Assembly (NCBI GenBank): GCA_903846075.1
Contig: CAIMZW010000138.1
Span: forward strand, 1 to 38,302
DNA: 38,302 nucleotides
Source of the DNA: an uncultured Actinomycetes bacterium
Lineage (GTDB): Bacteria > Actinomycetota > Actinomycetes > Nanopelagicales > Nanopelagicaceae
Reading direction: 5' to 3'
Below, piece after piece: positions 15,749 to 25,147 of this stretch. Numbering within the stretch: position 1 is the first letter of the stretch; each line of letters begins with the position of its first letter. The notes beneath the pieces are model-generated. The model made no database searches and had not been told where the DNA came from. It saw only the letters and a program-made list of their open reading frames with translations. The position numbers and the translations under genes are program-made.

Positions 15749-16858
15749 ATGAAAACCATTCTTCAGGAAGTCTCCGATGCCGGAGTTTCCATTTGGCTCG
15801 ATGACCTATCGCGAGACCGGTTAGAGAATGGTTCTCTCCTCGATCTCATCGCCAAAAGTTCTGTCGTAGGAGTAACTACTAATCCCAGCATTTTTTCGGC
15901 AGCGATAGCGAATTCAAACCGGTATCAAGAAGATATTTCGGCGATGGCACAACAAGGCGCAACAATTCAAGAGATCGTCACCCAACTTACGACTGATGAT
16001 GTACGCACCGCTTGCGATCTCTTTTTGCCAACTTATCTGGAAACTTTTGGCGTCGATGGTCGAGTGAGTATTGAAGTGGATCCCCGATTAGCCCATGAAA
16101 CATCAGCCACTGTGGAACAAGCCAAAACTCTTCACGCCATTGTTAATCGTCCGAATGTCTTGATTAAAGTTCCCGCGACCTTAGAGGGTTTGCCGGCAAT
16201 TGAAGAGTTAACCGCACAAGGAATCAGCGTCAATGTCACTCTCATCTTTTCGGTTGATCGCTATGAGAAGGTGGTGGATGCATACCTGAGAGGGTTGGAG
16301 CGACGGGTCGCTAATGAATTGGGCCTCTCCGAGATCCACTCAGTCGCTTCCTTCTTCGTTAGCAGAATCGACACTGAAATTGATAAGCGCTTGGTTGAGA
16401 GCAATGCCGACCTTTCTTTGAAAGGTAAGGCGGCAATCGCCAACGCTCATTTAGCTTACGAAAGTTTTGTGAAAATAATCGCCTCACCTCGCTGGCAGAA
16501 GTTAGAGAGTCATAGAGCTAATCTGCAACGTCCGCTTTGGGCTTCAACTGGCGTTAAAGATAAAAGTTATGACAGCACGCGTTATGTCATCGAACTCATT
16601 GCTCCCCATTGTGTAAATACGATGCCAGAGGCAACTATGAACGAGGTGCGCGAACATGGTCTGGTGCGAGGTAACACGATCTCGGATAATTTTATGAAGG
16701 CCAGAGAAATCTTCAAAGATCTCGAGAATGCCGGAATTGATTTTGCAGATGTCATTCGCTTTTTAGAAGATGATGGTGTTGCGAAATTTGAAAAAGCCTG
16801 GATGGAACTCTTGGATAATCTGGCGAATGCTGCCCAACGTGGAAAGGTAAGTGAATGA
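15749..16858 (+). CDS. tal: Transaldolase
   Basis: Class I aldolase-type transaldolase of 369 residues, the length usual for actinobacterial Tal. It moves a dihydroxyacetone unit between sugar phosphates. The Schiff-base lysine is Lys140 in VLIKVPATLEGLPAI. The GVTTNPSIF segment (41-49) and SVASFFVSRIDTEID are typical. Start ATG at 15749 has GAGGAAG upstream inside the tkt tail. The last bases overlap pgi by four (ATGA). Operon tkt-tal-pgi. Confidence 0.97.
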   Translation: MKTILQEVSDAGVSIWLDDLSRDRLENGSLLDLIAKSSVVGVTTNPSIFSAAIANSNRYQEDISAMAQQGATIQEIVTQLTTDDVRTACDLFLPTYLETFGVDGRVSIEVDPRLAHETSATVEQAKTLHAIVNRPNVLIKVPATLEGLPAIEELTAQGISVNVTLIFSVDRYEKVVDAYLRGLERRVANELGLSEIHSVASFFVSRIDTEIDKRLVESNADLSLKGKAAIANAHLAYESFVKIIASPRWQKLESHRANLQRPLWASTGVKDKSYDSTRYVIELIAPHCVNTMPEATMNEVREHGLVRGNTISDNFMKAREIFKDLENAGIDFADVIRFLEDDGVAKFEKAWMELLDNLANAAQRGKVSE

Positions 16859-18408
16859 CCATTCGAATCTCAGGAGTCGCATTAAGTAAAGTGGAGAAAG
16901 AATCTCAGAGCTATCGCGACTTAATAGACATTGCACCACGTTTGGCTTCGAAGGATGCAACTCTGTGGGGCGAAGAGGCGATTGCCGAAGCGAAAGTTCG
17001 GTTAAATTGGATTAACTTGCCACGTACTTCGCGCGAACTTCTTCCTGAACTCGATGCCCTCAGCGCTTGGGCAAGATCACAGGGCTTGAACAATATTGTC
17101 CTTTGTGGCATGGGTGGATCCTCACTGGCGCCAGAAGTTATCGCTAAGACGTATGGCAAGAAATTATCAGTTCTGGACTCGACAGATCCTGCCCAAATTC
17201 TGGCTGCCGTTCCTGCTGATTTAACTGCGACAGTAGTTGTTGTAGGTTCAAAGTCCGGCTCCACCATTGAGACTGCCTCTCAGCGCGCACTTTTCACCTC
17301 ACTCTTTTTAGATGCCGGTCTTGCCCCTGCCGACCACATTGTCATTGTTACCGATCCTGGTTCGCCACTAGATATAGATGCAAGAAGTGCTGGATTGCGC
17401 ACAATTAATGCCGATCCAAATGTTGGCGGACGCTACAGCGCATTGAGTGCTTTCGGATTGGTGCCAGCAGCTCTCATGGGAGTGGATGTCTCACTTCTGT
17501 TGGATGACGCCTTTGCGGCCAGCGAAACTTTTCCACTGCCGAACTCCCCTGCAATTGAGATTGCAGAAATTCTCTTTGCCCAAAGTGAACAGTCTGTCTC
17601 GTTCTTTGACGCTGGATCTTCGTTGCCAGGAATCTCTGACTGGATCGAGCAACTCGTTGCCGAGTCCACAGGTAAGAATCAGACTGGACGATTGCCTGTT
17701 GTCATTGAAAGCGCTTCGGCTCCAACTGCTGGAAAATCACTAACTGTTGGATTTTCGACAACAGAAAGCGCTGATTTAATTGTGGAAGGAACTCTGGGCG
17801 AGCAATTCATTCTTTGGGAGTGGGTTACCGCTCTTTTAGGACGAGCTCTAGGTGTTGATCCATTTAATCAGCCAAATGTGACCGAAGCAAAAGAGCGCAC
17901 TGGTGCGCTGCTTGCGCAGTGGAGTGATGGCGAGGTTCATGCTCCGCAACCAGCTTGGGAGAACGAGGTATTAGCCGTTTATTCCAGTTCCTCTGGCAAG
18001 AGCTTGGCTGAACAACTTGCTGATTTTTTTCGCGCACCATCTCACTACCTCGCGATTATGGCTTATTTGTCACGAGGAATTGATGACGAGATCACCCAGT
18101 TACGGTCGCTACTAGCGAATCACTTTCAACGGGCGACAACATTTGGCTGGGGACCACGTTTTCTCCACTCGACCGGGCAATTCCACAAAGGCGGTCAACA
18201 TAATGGAGCATTCATTCAAATTACTGGAGAGAGCGCAATTGATCTCGGAATTCCAGGGCGAGAGTTCGGATTTCATACCTTGCTTATGGCGCAAGCTCTC
18301 GGTGACGCGCAAGCGCTAGCTAGCCGAGAATTCCCAGTAATCCGCATTCATCTTAAAGATCGCCAAGCAGGCATTGCCACGCTCTTGGCGGCAATAAAAG
18401 AGTTATGA
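16855..18408 (+). CDS. pgi: Glucose-6-phosphate isomerase
   Basis: Phosphoglucose isomerase of 517 residues interconverting glucose-6-phosphate and fructose-6-phosphate. It has the two SIS folds: CGMGGSSLAPEVIAKTYG near residue 83, VGSKSGSTIETAS near 130, NVGGRYSALSAFGLV near 190, and the C-terminal LHSTGQFHKGGQHNGAFIQ. It resembles the PGI part of transaldolase-isomerase fusions known in some bacteria rather than E. coli Pgi, and here it is a separate gene overlapping tal by four bases. zwf, opcA and pgl, which commonly follow in Actinobacteria, are absent. It ends 5 nt from the convergent rbpA stop. Confidence 0.93.
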   Translation: MTIRISGVALSKVEKESQSYRDLIDIAPRLASKDATLWGEEAIAEAKVRLNWINLPRTSRELLPELDALSAWARSQGLNNIVLCGMGGSSLAPEVIAKTYGKKLSVLDSTDPAQILAAVPADLTATVVVVGSKSGSTIETASQRALFTSLFLDAGLAPADHIVIVTDPGSPLDIDARSAGLRTINADPNVGGRYSALSAFGLVPAALMGVDVSLLLDDAFAASETFPLPNSPAIEIAEILFAQSEQSVSFFDAGSSLPGISDWIEQLVAESTGKNQTGRLPVVIESASAPTAGKSLTVGFSTTESADLIVEGTLGEQFILWEWVTALLGRALGVDPFNQPNVTEAKERTGALLAQWSDGEVHAPQPAWENEVLAVYSSSSGKSLAEQLADFFRAPSHYLAIMAYLSRGIDDEITQLRSLLANHFQRATTFGWGPRFLHSTGQFHKGGQHNGAFIQITGESAIDLGIPGREFGFHTLLMAQALGDAQALASREFPVIRIHLKDRQAGIATLLAAIKEL

Positions 18409-18413
18409 GAGAT

Positions 18414-18749
18414 CTACTCTTCACCACGAAGTCGATTTAAAGCATCCGAAAGAATCTTCTCCGCTTCGGCTTCCGTTCGGCGTTCCTTCACGTATGCCAA
18501 GTGAGTTTTATATGGCTCGTTCTTGATTGGCATCGGTGGATTTTCTTTATCCAGACCTGCAGGAAAACCACAACGTGGACAATCCCACTCTTCTGGAACT
18601 ACAACTGTGCCATCTTCGGCAAATGAGGGACGAGTTTCGTGGCCATTGGCACACCAATAGGAAACACGAAAACGTGGAATCGCTTCGCCACGTTCGGCCT
18701 CGCCCATTGGTCCAGCGCCAACTCTACTTCCGCGGATTGCGCTACCCAT
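18414..18749 (-). CDS. rbpA: RNA polymerase-binding protein RbpA
   Basis: Actinobacteria-specific transcription factor of 111 residues that binds RNA polymerase and the principal sigma factor and stabilises the open complex. The N-terminal tail MGSAIRGSRVGAGPMGE, the core with CANGHETRPSF and CPRCGFPAG (Cys33, Cys57, Cys60), and the sigma-interaction end HLAYVKERRTEAEAEKIL are clear. ATG at 18749 has a strong GAGGAG Shine-Dalgarno 7 nt upstream. It lies 56 nt after secG and is the last gene of the glycolytic run. It ends 5 nt from the pgi stop, head-to-head at the 3' ends. Confidence 0.97.
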   Translation of the reverse strand: MGSAIRGSRVGAGPMGEAERGEAIPRFRVSYWCANGHETRPSFAEDGTVVVPEEWDCPRCGFPAGLDKENPPMPIKNEPYKTHLAYVKERRTEAEAEKILSDALNRLRGEE

Positions 18750-18805
18750 AGTTGAACTCCTCTAAATCTAGTTAACGTGCATTTCCCATCTGGTTAAACT
18801 AAAAC

Positions 18806-19036
18806 TTACTTCTTTAACACCAAACTTAGGGCAATTACTCCCGCGAACCAGAGTCCACCGACCACGATGGTGATTCGGTCCAAGTTCCGCTCGACGACCG
18901 AAGAGCCGCCATAATTTGATGAAATTCCACCACCAAAGAGGTCAGATAGGCCGCTGCCCTTGCCCTTGTGGAGTAGAACCAACAAAATCATCAACACACT
19001 TGTCACTACGAGCAAAATTGAAAGCCCAATAATCAC
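18806..19036 (-). CDS. secG: Preprotein translocase subunit SecG
   Basis: Small membrane protein of 76 residues, a non-essential subunit of SecYEG. Two hydrophobic helices (about residues 3-22 and 54-73) flank the conserved cytoplasmic GKGSGLSDLFGGG loop. Start is GTG at 19036 with GGGAG 5 nt upstream. It follows tpiA, as in many bacteria, and precedes rbpA. Confidence 0.94.
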   Translation of the reverse strand: MIIGLSILLVVTSVLMILLVLLHKGKGSGLSDLFGGGISSNYGGSSVVERNLDRITIVVGGLWFAGVIALSLVLKK

Positions 19037-19057
19037 TTTATCTCCCAGTCAAATCTG

Positions 19058-19092
19058 CCACATGTTCGCTACTAGATAGTAGGCGCAAGTGG
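19058..19092 (-). other. Imperfect stem-loop between tpiA and secG
   Basis: Minus-strand RNA can fold with an outer CCAC/GTGG pairing, a TT(G)CG/CGAA section with a bulged G, and an inner CTACT-ATCT-AGTAG hairpin. No U-run follows, so it is unlikely to be an intrinsic terminator. A processing or attenuation structure that adjusts secG-rbpA expression relative to tpiA is possible. Confidence 0.3.
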
Positions 19093-19132
19093 TTAAGGAT
19101 ACACGTCCAGCGATGAGAAGTTTGAACCTTAG

Positions 19133-19912
19133 TTATGCGCGGACCTTGTGAAACTGCACAATCTTGGCAAATTCCTCAGGATCTAGGCTGGCTCCCCCTA
19201 CCAACGCTCCATCGACATCTTCTTCTCGCATAATTTCGACGATATTTGAGGATTTTACCGACCCGCCGTAAAGAATTCGGGCCGCCTCAGCGATTTCAGG
19301 AGTAGCAAGTTGTGCCAGTTCCATTCGGATGGCCGCACACACTTCCTGGGCATTCTCAGGTGTGGCAGTCTTTCCGGTGCCGATGGCCCAAACCGGCTCG
19401 TAGGCCAGAACAACTTTCTTAATTTCGGCCGAGGTGAATCCCTTTAAACCATTTCTCACTTGCTCGAGAACATAGTTCACATGATTTCCGGATTCGCGAA
19501 TTTCGAGCTCTTCACCGATACAAAAAATCGGGGTAATTTCATTGGCAAGTGCCGCTTTGATCTTCTGATTTACCAGTTCATCACTTTCGTGGTGGATTGC
19601 GCGGCGCTCAGAGTGACCTAAGACGACGTAAGTGCACCCTAACTTGGCAAGCATTGAACCTGAGATATCTCCAGTGTAAGCACCGGATACGGCAGGCGAA
19701 AGATCTTGGGCCCCATATGTCAATCGCAATCTGTCACCATCGATAAGAGTTTGAACTGAACGTAAATCTGTAAATGGTGGAATGACTGCCACATCCACGG
19801 CATCGTAATCAGAGTCATCTAAGGAGTAGGAGAGCTTTTGCGTAACTGCGATCGCCTCAAGGTGATTGAGGTTCATTTTCCAGTTTCCGGTAATTAATGG
19901 CTTGCGCATCAT
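19133..19912 (-). CDS. tpiA: Triose-phosphate isomerase
   Basis: TIM-barrel enzyme of 259 residues interconverting dihydroxyacetone phosphate and glyceraldehyde-3-phosphate. Active-site Lys12 (GNWKMN), His100 (VVLGHSERR) and Glu172 ([14 protein letters not shown]) are present, as is the phosphate-binding YGGSVKSSN. Two consecutive ATGs begin the frame; AGGAGA lies 3 nt before the first and 6 nt before the second, so the second (19909) may be the true start. Third gene of gap-pgk-tpiA, 52 nt after pgk. Confidence 0.97.
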   Translation of the reverse strand: MMRKPLITGNWKMNLNHLEAIAVTQKLSYSLDDSDYDAVDVAVIPPFTDLRSVQTLIDGDRLRLTYGAQDLSPAVSGAYTGDISGSMLAKLGCTYVVLGHSERRAIHHESDELVNQKIKAALANEITPIFCIGEELEIRESGNHVNYVLEQVRNGLKGFTSAEIKKVVLAYEPVWAIGTGKTATPENAQEVCAAIRMELAQLATPEIAEAARILYGGSVKSSNIVEIMREEDVDGALVGGASLDPEEFAKIVQFHKVRA

Positions 19913-19964
19913 GCTCTCCTAAATATCCTTGTGACGTAAATGAACGAGATTCAACGTGATTGAG

Positions 19965-21157
19965 TTAGTTTTGCAAGGCAATCAGTCCTGGAAGTTCTTT
20001 ACCCTCCAAGTATTCAAGCGATGCTCCGCCACCCGTAGAGATATAACCGAAATCGGAATCATTGAATCCGAGCTTTCGAACTGCAGCGGCGGAATCACCA
20101 CCGCCAACCACTGAAATTCCAGGAACCTCAGTCAAGGCTTGCGCCACGGTCTTAGTCCCCGCAGCGAAAGCGGCAAACTCAAATACTCCCATCGGTCCAT
20201 TCCAGAACACGGTTTGGCAAGACTTGATAGCGCTAGCAAAAGCGGCTGCACTTTCTGGTCCGATGTCTAAGCCCATTTGATCGTGTGGAATCGCATCAGC
20301 GGAAACAAGTGTCGCGGGAGATTCGGCAGAAAATGCTGGTGCCACCACGATGTCAGTTGGCAACAAAATATCTACGCCCAACTCTTTTGCTCGACCCAGT
20401 AGTTCTAACACGGTTGGGATCGATTCCACCTCAACGAGGGAGGTACCGATCTCTTTGCCCTGAGCTGCGAGAAAGGTAAAGAGCATTCCGCCACCAATAG
20501 CGAGAACGTTGACCTTGTCCAAAAGGTTGGAGATAACCCCTATTTTGTCCGAGACTTTTGCCCCGCCAAGAACAACCCCGTAGGGTCTTTCAGGATTATC
20601 GGTCAACTTCTTTAATACCTCTACCTCTGCAGCAACAAGATATCCCGCCGCGTGGGGCAATAATTTGGCAACATCATAAACCGAAGCATGTTTGCGGTGA
20701 ACGGCGCCAAAACCATCGCTGACGAAAACATCAGCGTAGCTAGCGAGTGCAGTGGCAAGTACTAAACGCTCAGACTCATCTTTGCTTGTCTCGGCGGCTT
20801 CGTAGCGAATGTTCTCAAGTAGGAGCACTTCCCCAGCGGTTAGAGCTTGAGCCTGGGCTAGAACCGATTCGCCAACAATCTCAGGTGAAAATTTAACGGA
20901 TTGGCCTAGTAGTTCGGAAAGACGAATAGCGATCGGCGCCAACGAGAGTTCTGGCTTTCGTTCACCCTTAGGCCGGCCAAGGTGCGCGGTGATTACAACA
21001 CTGGCACCTTGTTCGACTAAATATGAAATCGTGGGAAGAGAAGCGCGAATTCGCCCATCATCAGTAATGACACCATCTTTCAGTGGCACATTGAGATCGC
21101 AGCGAAGAAGTACTTGCTTCCCACGAACGTCAAGAGATTCAAGGGTAGGAATGTTCA

Positions 21158-21158
<1 letters not shown>
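19965..21158 (-). CDS. pgk: Phosphoglycerate kinase
   Basis: Phosphoglycerate kinase of 397 residues, the first ATP-yielding step of lower glycolysis. Substrate site residues are in [11 protein letters not shown], then [24 protein letters not shown] and the nucleotide site [10 protein letters not shown] with GGGDSAAAV near the C terminus. The frame is open further upstream into gap, but ATG at 21158 overlaps the gap stop by one base (TAATG) and begins the conserved [14 protein letters not shown]. The position between gap and tpiA is the classical order. Confidence 0.97.
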
Positions 21159-22219
<1,061 letters not shown>

Positions 22220-22255
22220 CTACATCATTGTGTCTAGATGAGTCTATCAGGAGTA

Positions 22256-23233
22256 CTAATTGAGTAAATCGGGGCTGAGACCAGCCTCGGTATCAGGAAT
22301 TCCCAAGTCGTGCGCCCGCTTATCGGCCATCGCAAGTAAGCGGCGAATTCGTCCGGCAATTGCATCCTTGGTCATGGGAGGTGAGGCAAGCGAGCCGAGT
22401 TCTTCCAGGCTTGCTTGACCGTGATTTATCCGCAGCTCCCCCGCCTCTTTGAGATGATCGGGGATTTCCTGACCCAAAATCTCCATCGCACGTTGAACTC
22501 GAGCAGAAGCGGCAACCGCCGCCCGAGCAGAGCGCCGTAAATTCGCATCATCAAAATTAGCCAGCCGATTTGCGGTGGCTCGAACCTCGCGACGCATCCG
22601 ACGCTCTTCCCACGCCAAAACGCTCTCATGAGCTCCGAGGCGAGTAAGTAGCGCACCAATGGCATCGCCATCTCGAATGACTATCCGATCGACATTTCGG
22701 ACCTCTCGAGCTTTGGCAGAGATTCCTAAACGACGGGCAGCCCCCACCAAGGCCAATGCTGCTTCAGGTCCAGGGCAGGTAATTTCCAGAGCGGATGAAC
22801 GTCCCGGCTCGGTCAGTGAGCCATGCGCCAAAAACGCACCCCGCCAGGCGGCTTCAGCATCGCAAATTCCAGCCGAAACAACCTGCGGTGGCAATCCTCG
22901 GATAGGGCGATTATTAGAATCTATGAGTCCGGTTTGACGTGCCAGAGCATCTCCATCGGAGGTAACGCGGATTACGTATCGACTTCCCTTTCGCAGTCCG
23001 CTTGGTGAAAGCACTGCTAACTCGCTTTCATGGCCAAAAACTTCTGCAATATCTTTTCGAAGTCTGCGAGCAGTCTGAGCCGTATCCAACTCCACTTCAA
23101 TGACAATCTTTCCGGCAGAAATATGCAATCCGCCTGCGAAGCGAAGAAGCGAAGAGACTTCCGCTTTTCGACAGCATGGTTTAGTGACTGAAAGACGGCT
23201 CAACTCATCTTTAACGGAGGCGGTCATCGCCAT
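22256..23233 (-). CDS. whiA: WhiA family DNA-binding regulator
   Basis: WhiA homologue of 325 residues: a degenerate LAGLIDADG homing-endonuclease-like N-terminal domain (VKDELSRL, then [34 protein letters not shown]) and a C-terminal helix-turn-helix ([25 protein letters not shown] in part). In Streptomyces WhiA works with WhiB in sporulation; in non-sporulating Gram-positives it affects division and chromosome organisation. In a streamlined actinobacterium a division-related role is the safer guess. ATG at 23233 follows GGGG 6 nt upstream. The rapZ-yvcK-whiA order is conserved in Gram-positives. Confidence 0.95.
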   Translation of the reverse strand: MAMTASVKDELSRLSVTKPCCRKAEVSSLLRFAGGLHISAGKIVIEVELDTAQTARRLRKDIAEVFGHESELAVLSPSGLRKGSRYVIRVTSDGDALARQTGLIDSNNRPIRGLPPQVVSAGICDAEAAWRGAFLAHGSLTEPGRSSALEITCPGPEAALALVGAARRLGISAKAREVRNVDRIVIRDGDAIGALLTRLGAHESVLAWEERRMRREVRATANRLANFDDANLRRSARAAVAASARVQRAMEILGQEIPDHLKEAGELRINHGQASLEELGSLASPPMTKDAIAGRIRRLLAMADKRAHDLGIPDTEAGLSPDLLN

Positions 23234-23303
23234 GAGGAACCCCTTTCCTAAGTAATTTCGCTACGAACTTCGATACTGAAAATTGCTGTTGCGCTAAGGC
23301 TAT

Positions 23304-24257
23304 CTAAGCCAGTGAAAAAATGTGCCGAAAAACTGTGGTCAATTTTTCTGGATCGTGGTGCAAACTTCCGGGTGACGTTGTCAAATTTTCGATAATGAGT
23401 TCTCCACCACATTTTTGAATTAAGTTTTCAAGTTCGGTGAGTTTACCTCGCGAATTTTCGGCAGAAATCACTGCCGGATCTGCTACGGCATAATCAATAG
23501 TTAATGCGGGAAGGTGCGCAAGCACTAATTCCAAATGCTCGGTTGCACTTGCTCCAGCAAATTCATTTCCAGAACTTGATTCAGCTAAATTGAGAATAAA
23601 AATTTTCTTTGCCGAAGTCATTTCAATCGCACGAGCCTGTTCGCGCAATAAAAAGTGGGGCATGACACTGGAAAACCACGAACCAGGTCCAAAGGTTAAG
23701 AAATCAGCCGAAAAAATTGTTTCTAGCGCCTCCGGCGTTGATCGAGGTTGCTCGGGAATAAGTCGCAACATCTGTAGTTCACCTAGCGCGGTAGCAACCT
23801 CTACCTGACCTTGAACTATTTCCATTCCAGATGGAGTTAGGAATGTTCCTTCAATATCCAGTGGTTCAAGGGCCATTGGTAAAACTCGTCCAACTACTTT
23901 GAGCAGTTCACCCACTTTATCCAAACCTCGAACTGGGTCTTCGCCTTTATCCCAGAGTGCGGCTAGGAGAAGATTTCCCAAGGCATGACCACCCATAGTT
24001 CCGGCGCCAGAGAATCGATATTGCATGATCTCTGCCCAACCACGTCCCCAAGCATCATCGCCACAGAGCGCTGCAAGTGCCATTCGAAGATCTCCTGGTG
24101 GCAGAGAATTAAATTCACTCCGCAACCGACCGCTCGAACCGCCATTGTCTGCGACGGTTACTATCGCGGTAATCTCATCGGTGAGTGGACGAAGTGATGA
24201 CAAGGTGACCGCAAGCCCATGTCCACCACCCATGGAGACAACTCTTGGTGAAATCAC
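23304..24257 (-). CDS. yvcK: YvcK/CofD-like protein (gluconeogenesis factor family)
   Basis: YvcK-family protein of 317 residues. The N terminus has SMGGGHGLAVTLSSL, then VTVADNGGSSGRLR, PPGDLRMALAAL and GNLLLAAL, the CofD/YvcK fold that binds UDP-sugars. Family members influence cell shape, peptidoglycan synthesis and growth on gluconeogenic carbon sources. Start GTG at 24257 overlaps the rapZ stop by four bases (GTGA). whiA follows 70 nt downstream. Confidence 0.93.
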   Translation of the reverse strand: MISPRVVSMGGGHGLAVTLSSLRPLTDEITAIVTVADNGGSSGRLRSEFNSLPPGDLRMALAALCGDDAWGRGWAEIMQYRFSGAGTMGGHALGNLLLAALWDKGEDPVRGLDKVGELLKVVGRVLPMALEPLDIEGTFLTPSGMEIVQGQVEVATALGELQMLRLIPEQPRSTPEALETIFSADFLTFGPGSWFSSVMPHFLLREQARAIEMTSAKKIFILNLAESSSGNEFAGASATEHLELVLAHLPALTIDYAVADPAVISAENSRGKLTELENLIQKCGGELIIENLTTSPGSLHHDPEKLTTVFRHIFSLA

Positions 24258-25126
24258 AACTCCCGGCCTAAATCCCGGTGGATTGCTTGGGCAGAAATAC
24301 TTTTCCCTGAGGGGTGTGCGGTGCCATTGAGACGCTGACTCAATTCTTCCGCGATGGCAACGCTACGGTGTTTACCCCCGGTACATCCGACTGCAAGAGT
24401 TAAATACTTTCTCCCCTCCGTTATAAATCCAGTCGACATGGTTTCAAAAAGTGATTGATAGCGGGTCAAAAACTCTTGAACATTTTGAGAACCCAGGACA
24501 TTGGCTTTCACCGCTGGATCTAGACCGGTTAATGGACGTAGTTCTGATATCCAATGCGGATTTGCAATGAAGCGACAGTCCATGACCAAATCGGCATCAA
24601 CGGGAATTCCGTACTTATATCCAAAACTCAATATATTGACTCGAAGATCGGCGTCCTCTTCCTTGTCAAAAATATCGGCGATCTTCTGTTCCAATTGATG
24701 GATATTCAAAGCTGACGAATCAATAACGAGGTCGGCGACAGAACGAACCGCCTGTAACCTCTCCCTCTCCTTTGCAATCCCGTCAACTATCCGATCATTT
24801 CCTTGGAGTGGATGGGGCCGACGCGTCGATTCGAATCGACGCACGAGAACATCATCCGCAGCATCAACGAAAAGAACCTGACGACTGATGCCGCGATCGG
24901 AAAGTTCGGCAAGGGCGCGATTTAAATCATCGAAAAATTGTCGCCCTCGAACATCGATAACTACCGCAATCGAGGAAACGGTCGTAGCCGCCATATCGCA
25001 AAGATTGGCCAGCAAGGATGGTGGCAAATTATCGACGACATACCAACCCAAATCCTCCATGGCATGAGCCACCGTTGAACGGCCAGCTCCACTCATCCCT
25101 GTTACAACTACGACTTCGCTCGACAT
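24254..25126 (-). CDS. rapZ: RapZ/YvcJ family nucleotide-binding protein
   Basis: P-loop protein of 290 residues with Walker A GMSGAGRSTVAHAMEDLG near residues 9-17, YVVDNLPPSLL, and the C-terminal NVLSFGYKYGIP plus AVGCTGGKHRSVAI motifs of RapZ. In E. coli RapZ is an RNase E adaptor controlling glmS through small RNAs. In Gram-positives the homologue hydrolyses nucleotides and its targets are less clear. ATG at 25126 has GCAGGA 7 nt upstream. It follows uvrC by 21 nt. Confidence 0.95.
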   Translation of the reverse strand: MSSEVVVVTGMSGAGRSTVAHAMEDLGWYVVDNLPPSLLANLCDMAATTVSSIAVVIDVRGRQFFDDLNRALAELSDRGISRQVLFVDAADDVLVRRFESTRRPHPLQGNDRIVDGIAKERERLQAVRSVADLVIDSSALNIHQLEQKIADIFDKEEDADLRVNILSFGYKYGIPVDADLVMDCRFIANPHWISELRPLTGLDPAVKANVLGSQNVQEFLTRYQSLFETMSTGFITEGRKYLTLAVGCTGGKHRSVAIAEELSQRLNGTAHPSGKSISAQAIHRDLGREL

Positions 25127-25147
25127 GTTGCCATCCTGCCGTATCTG

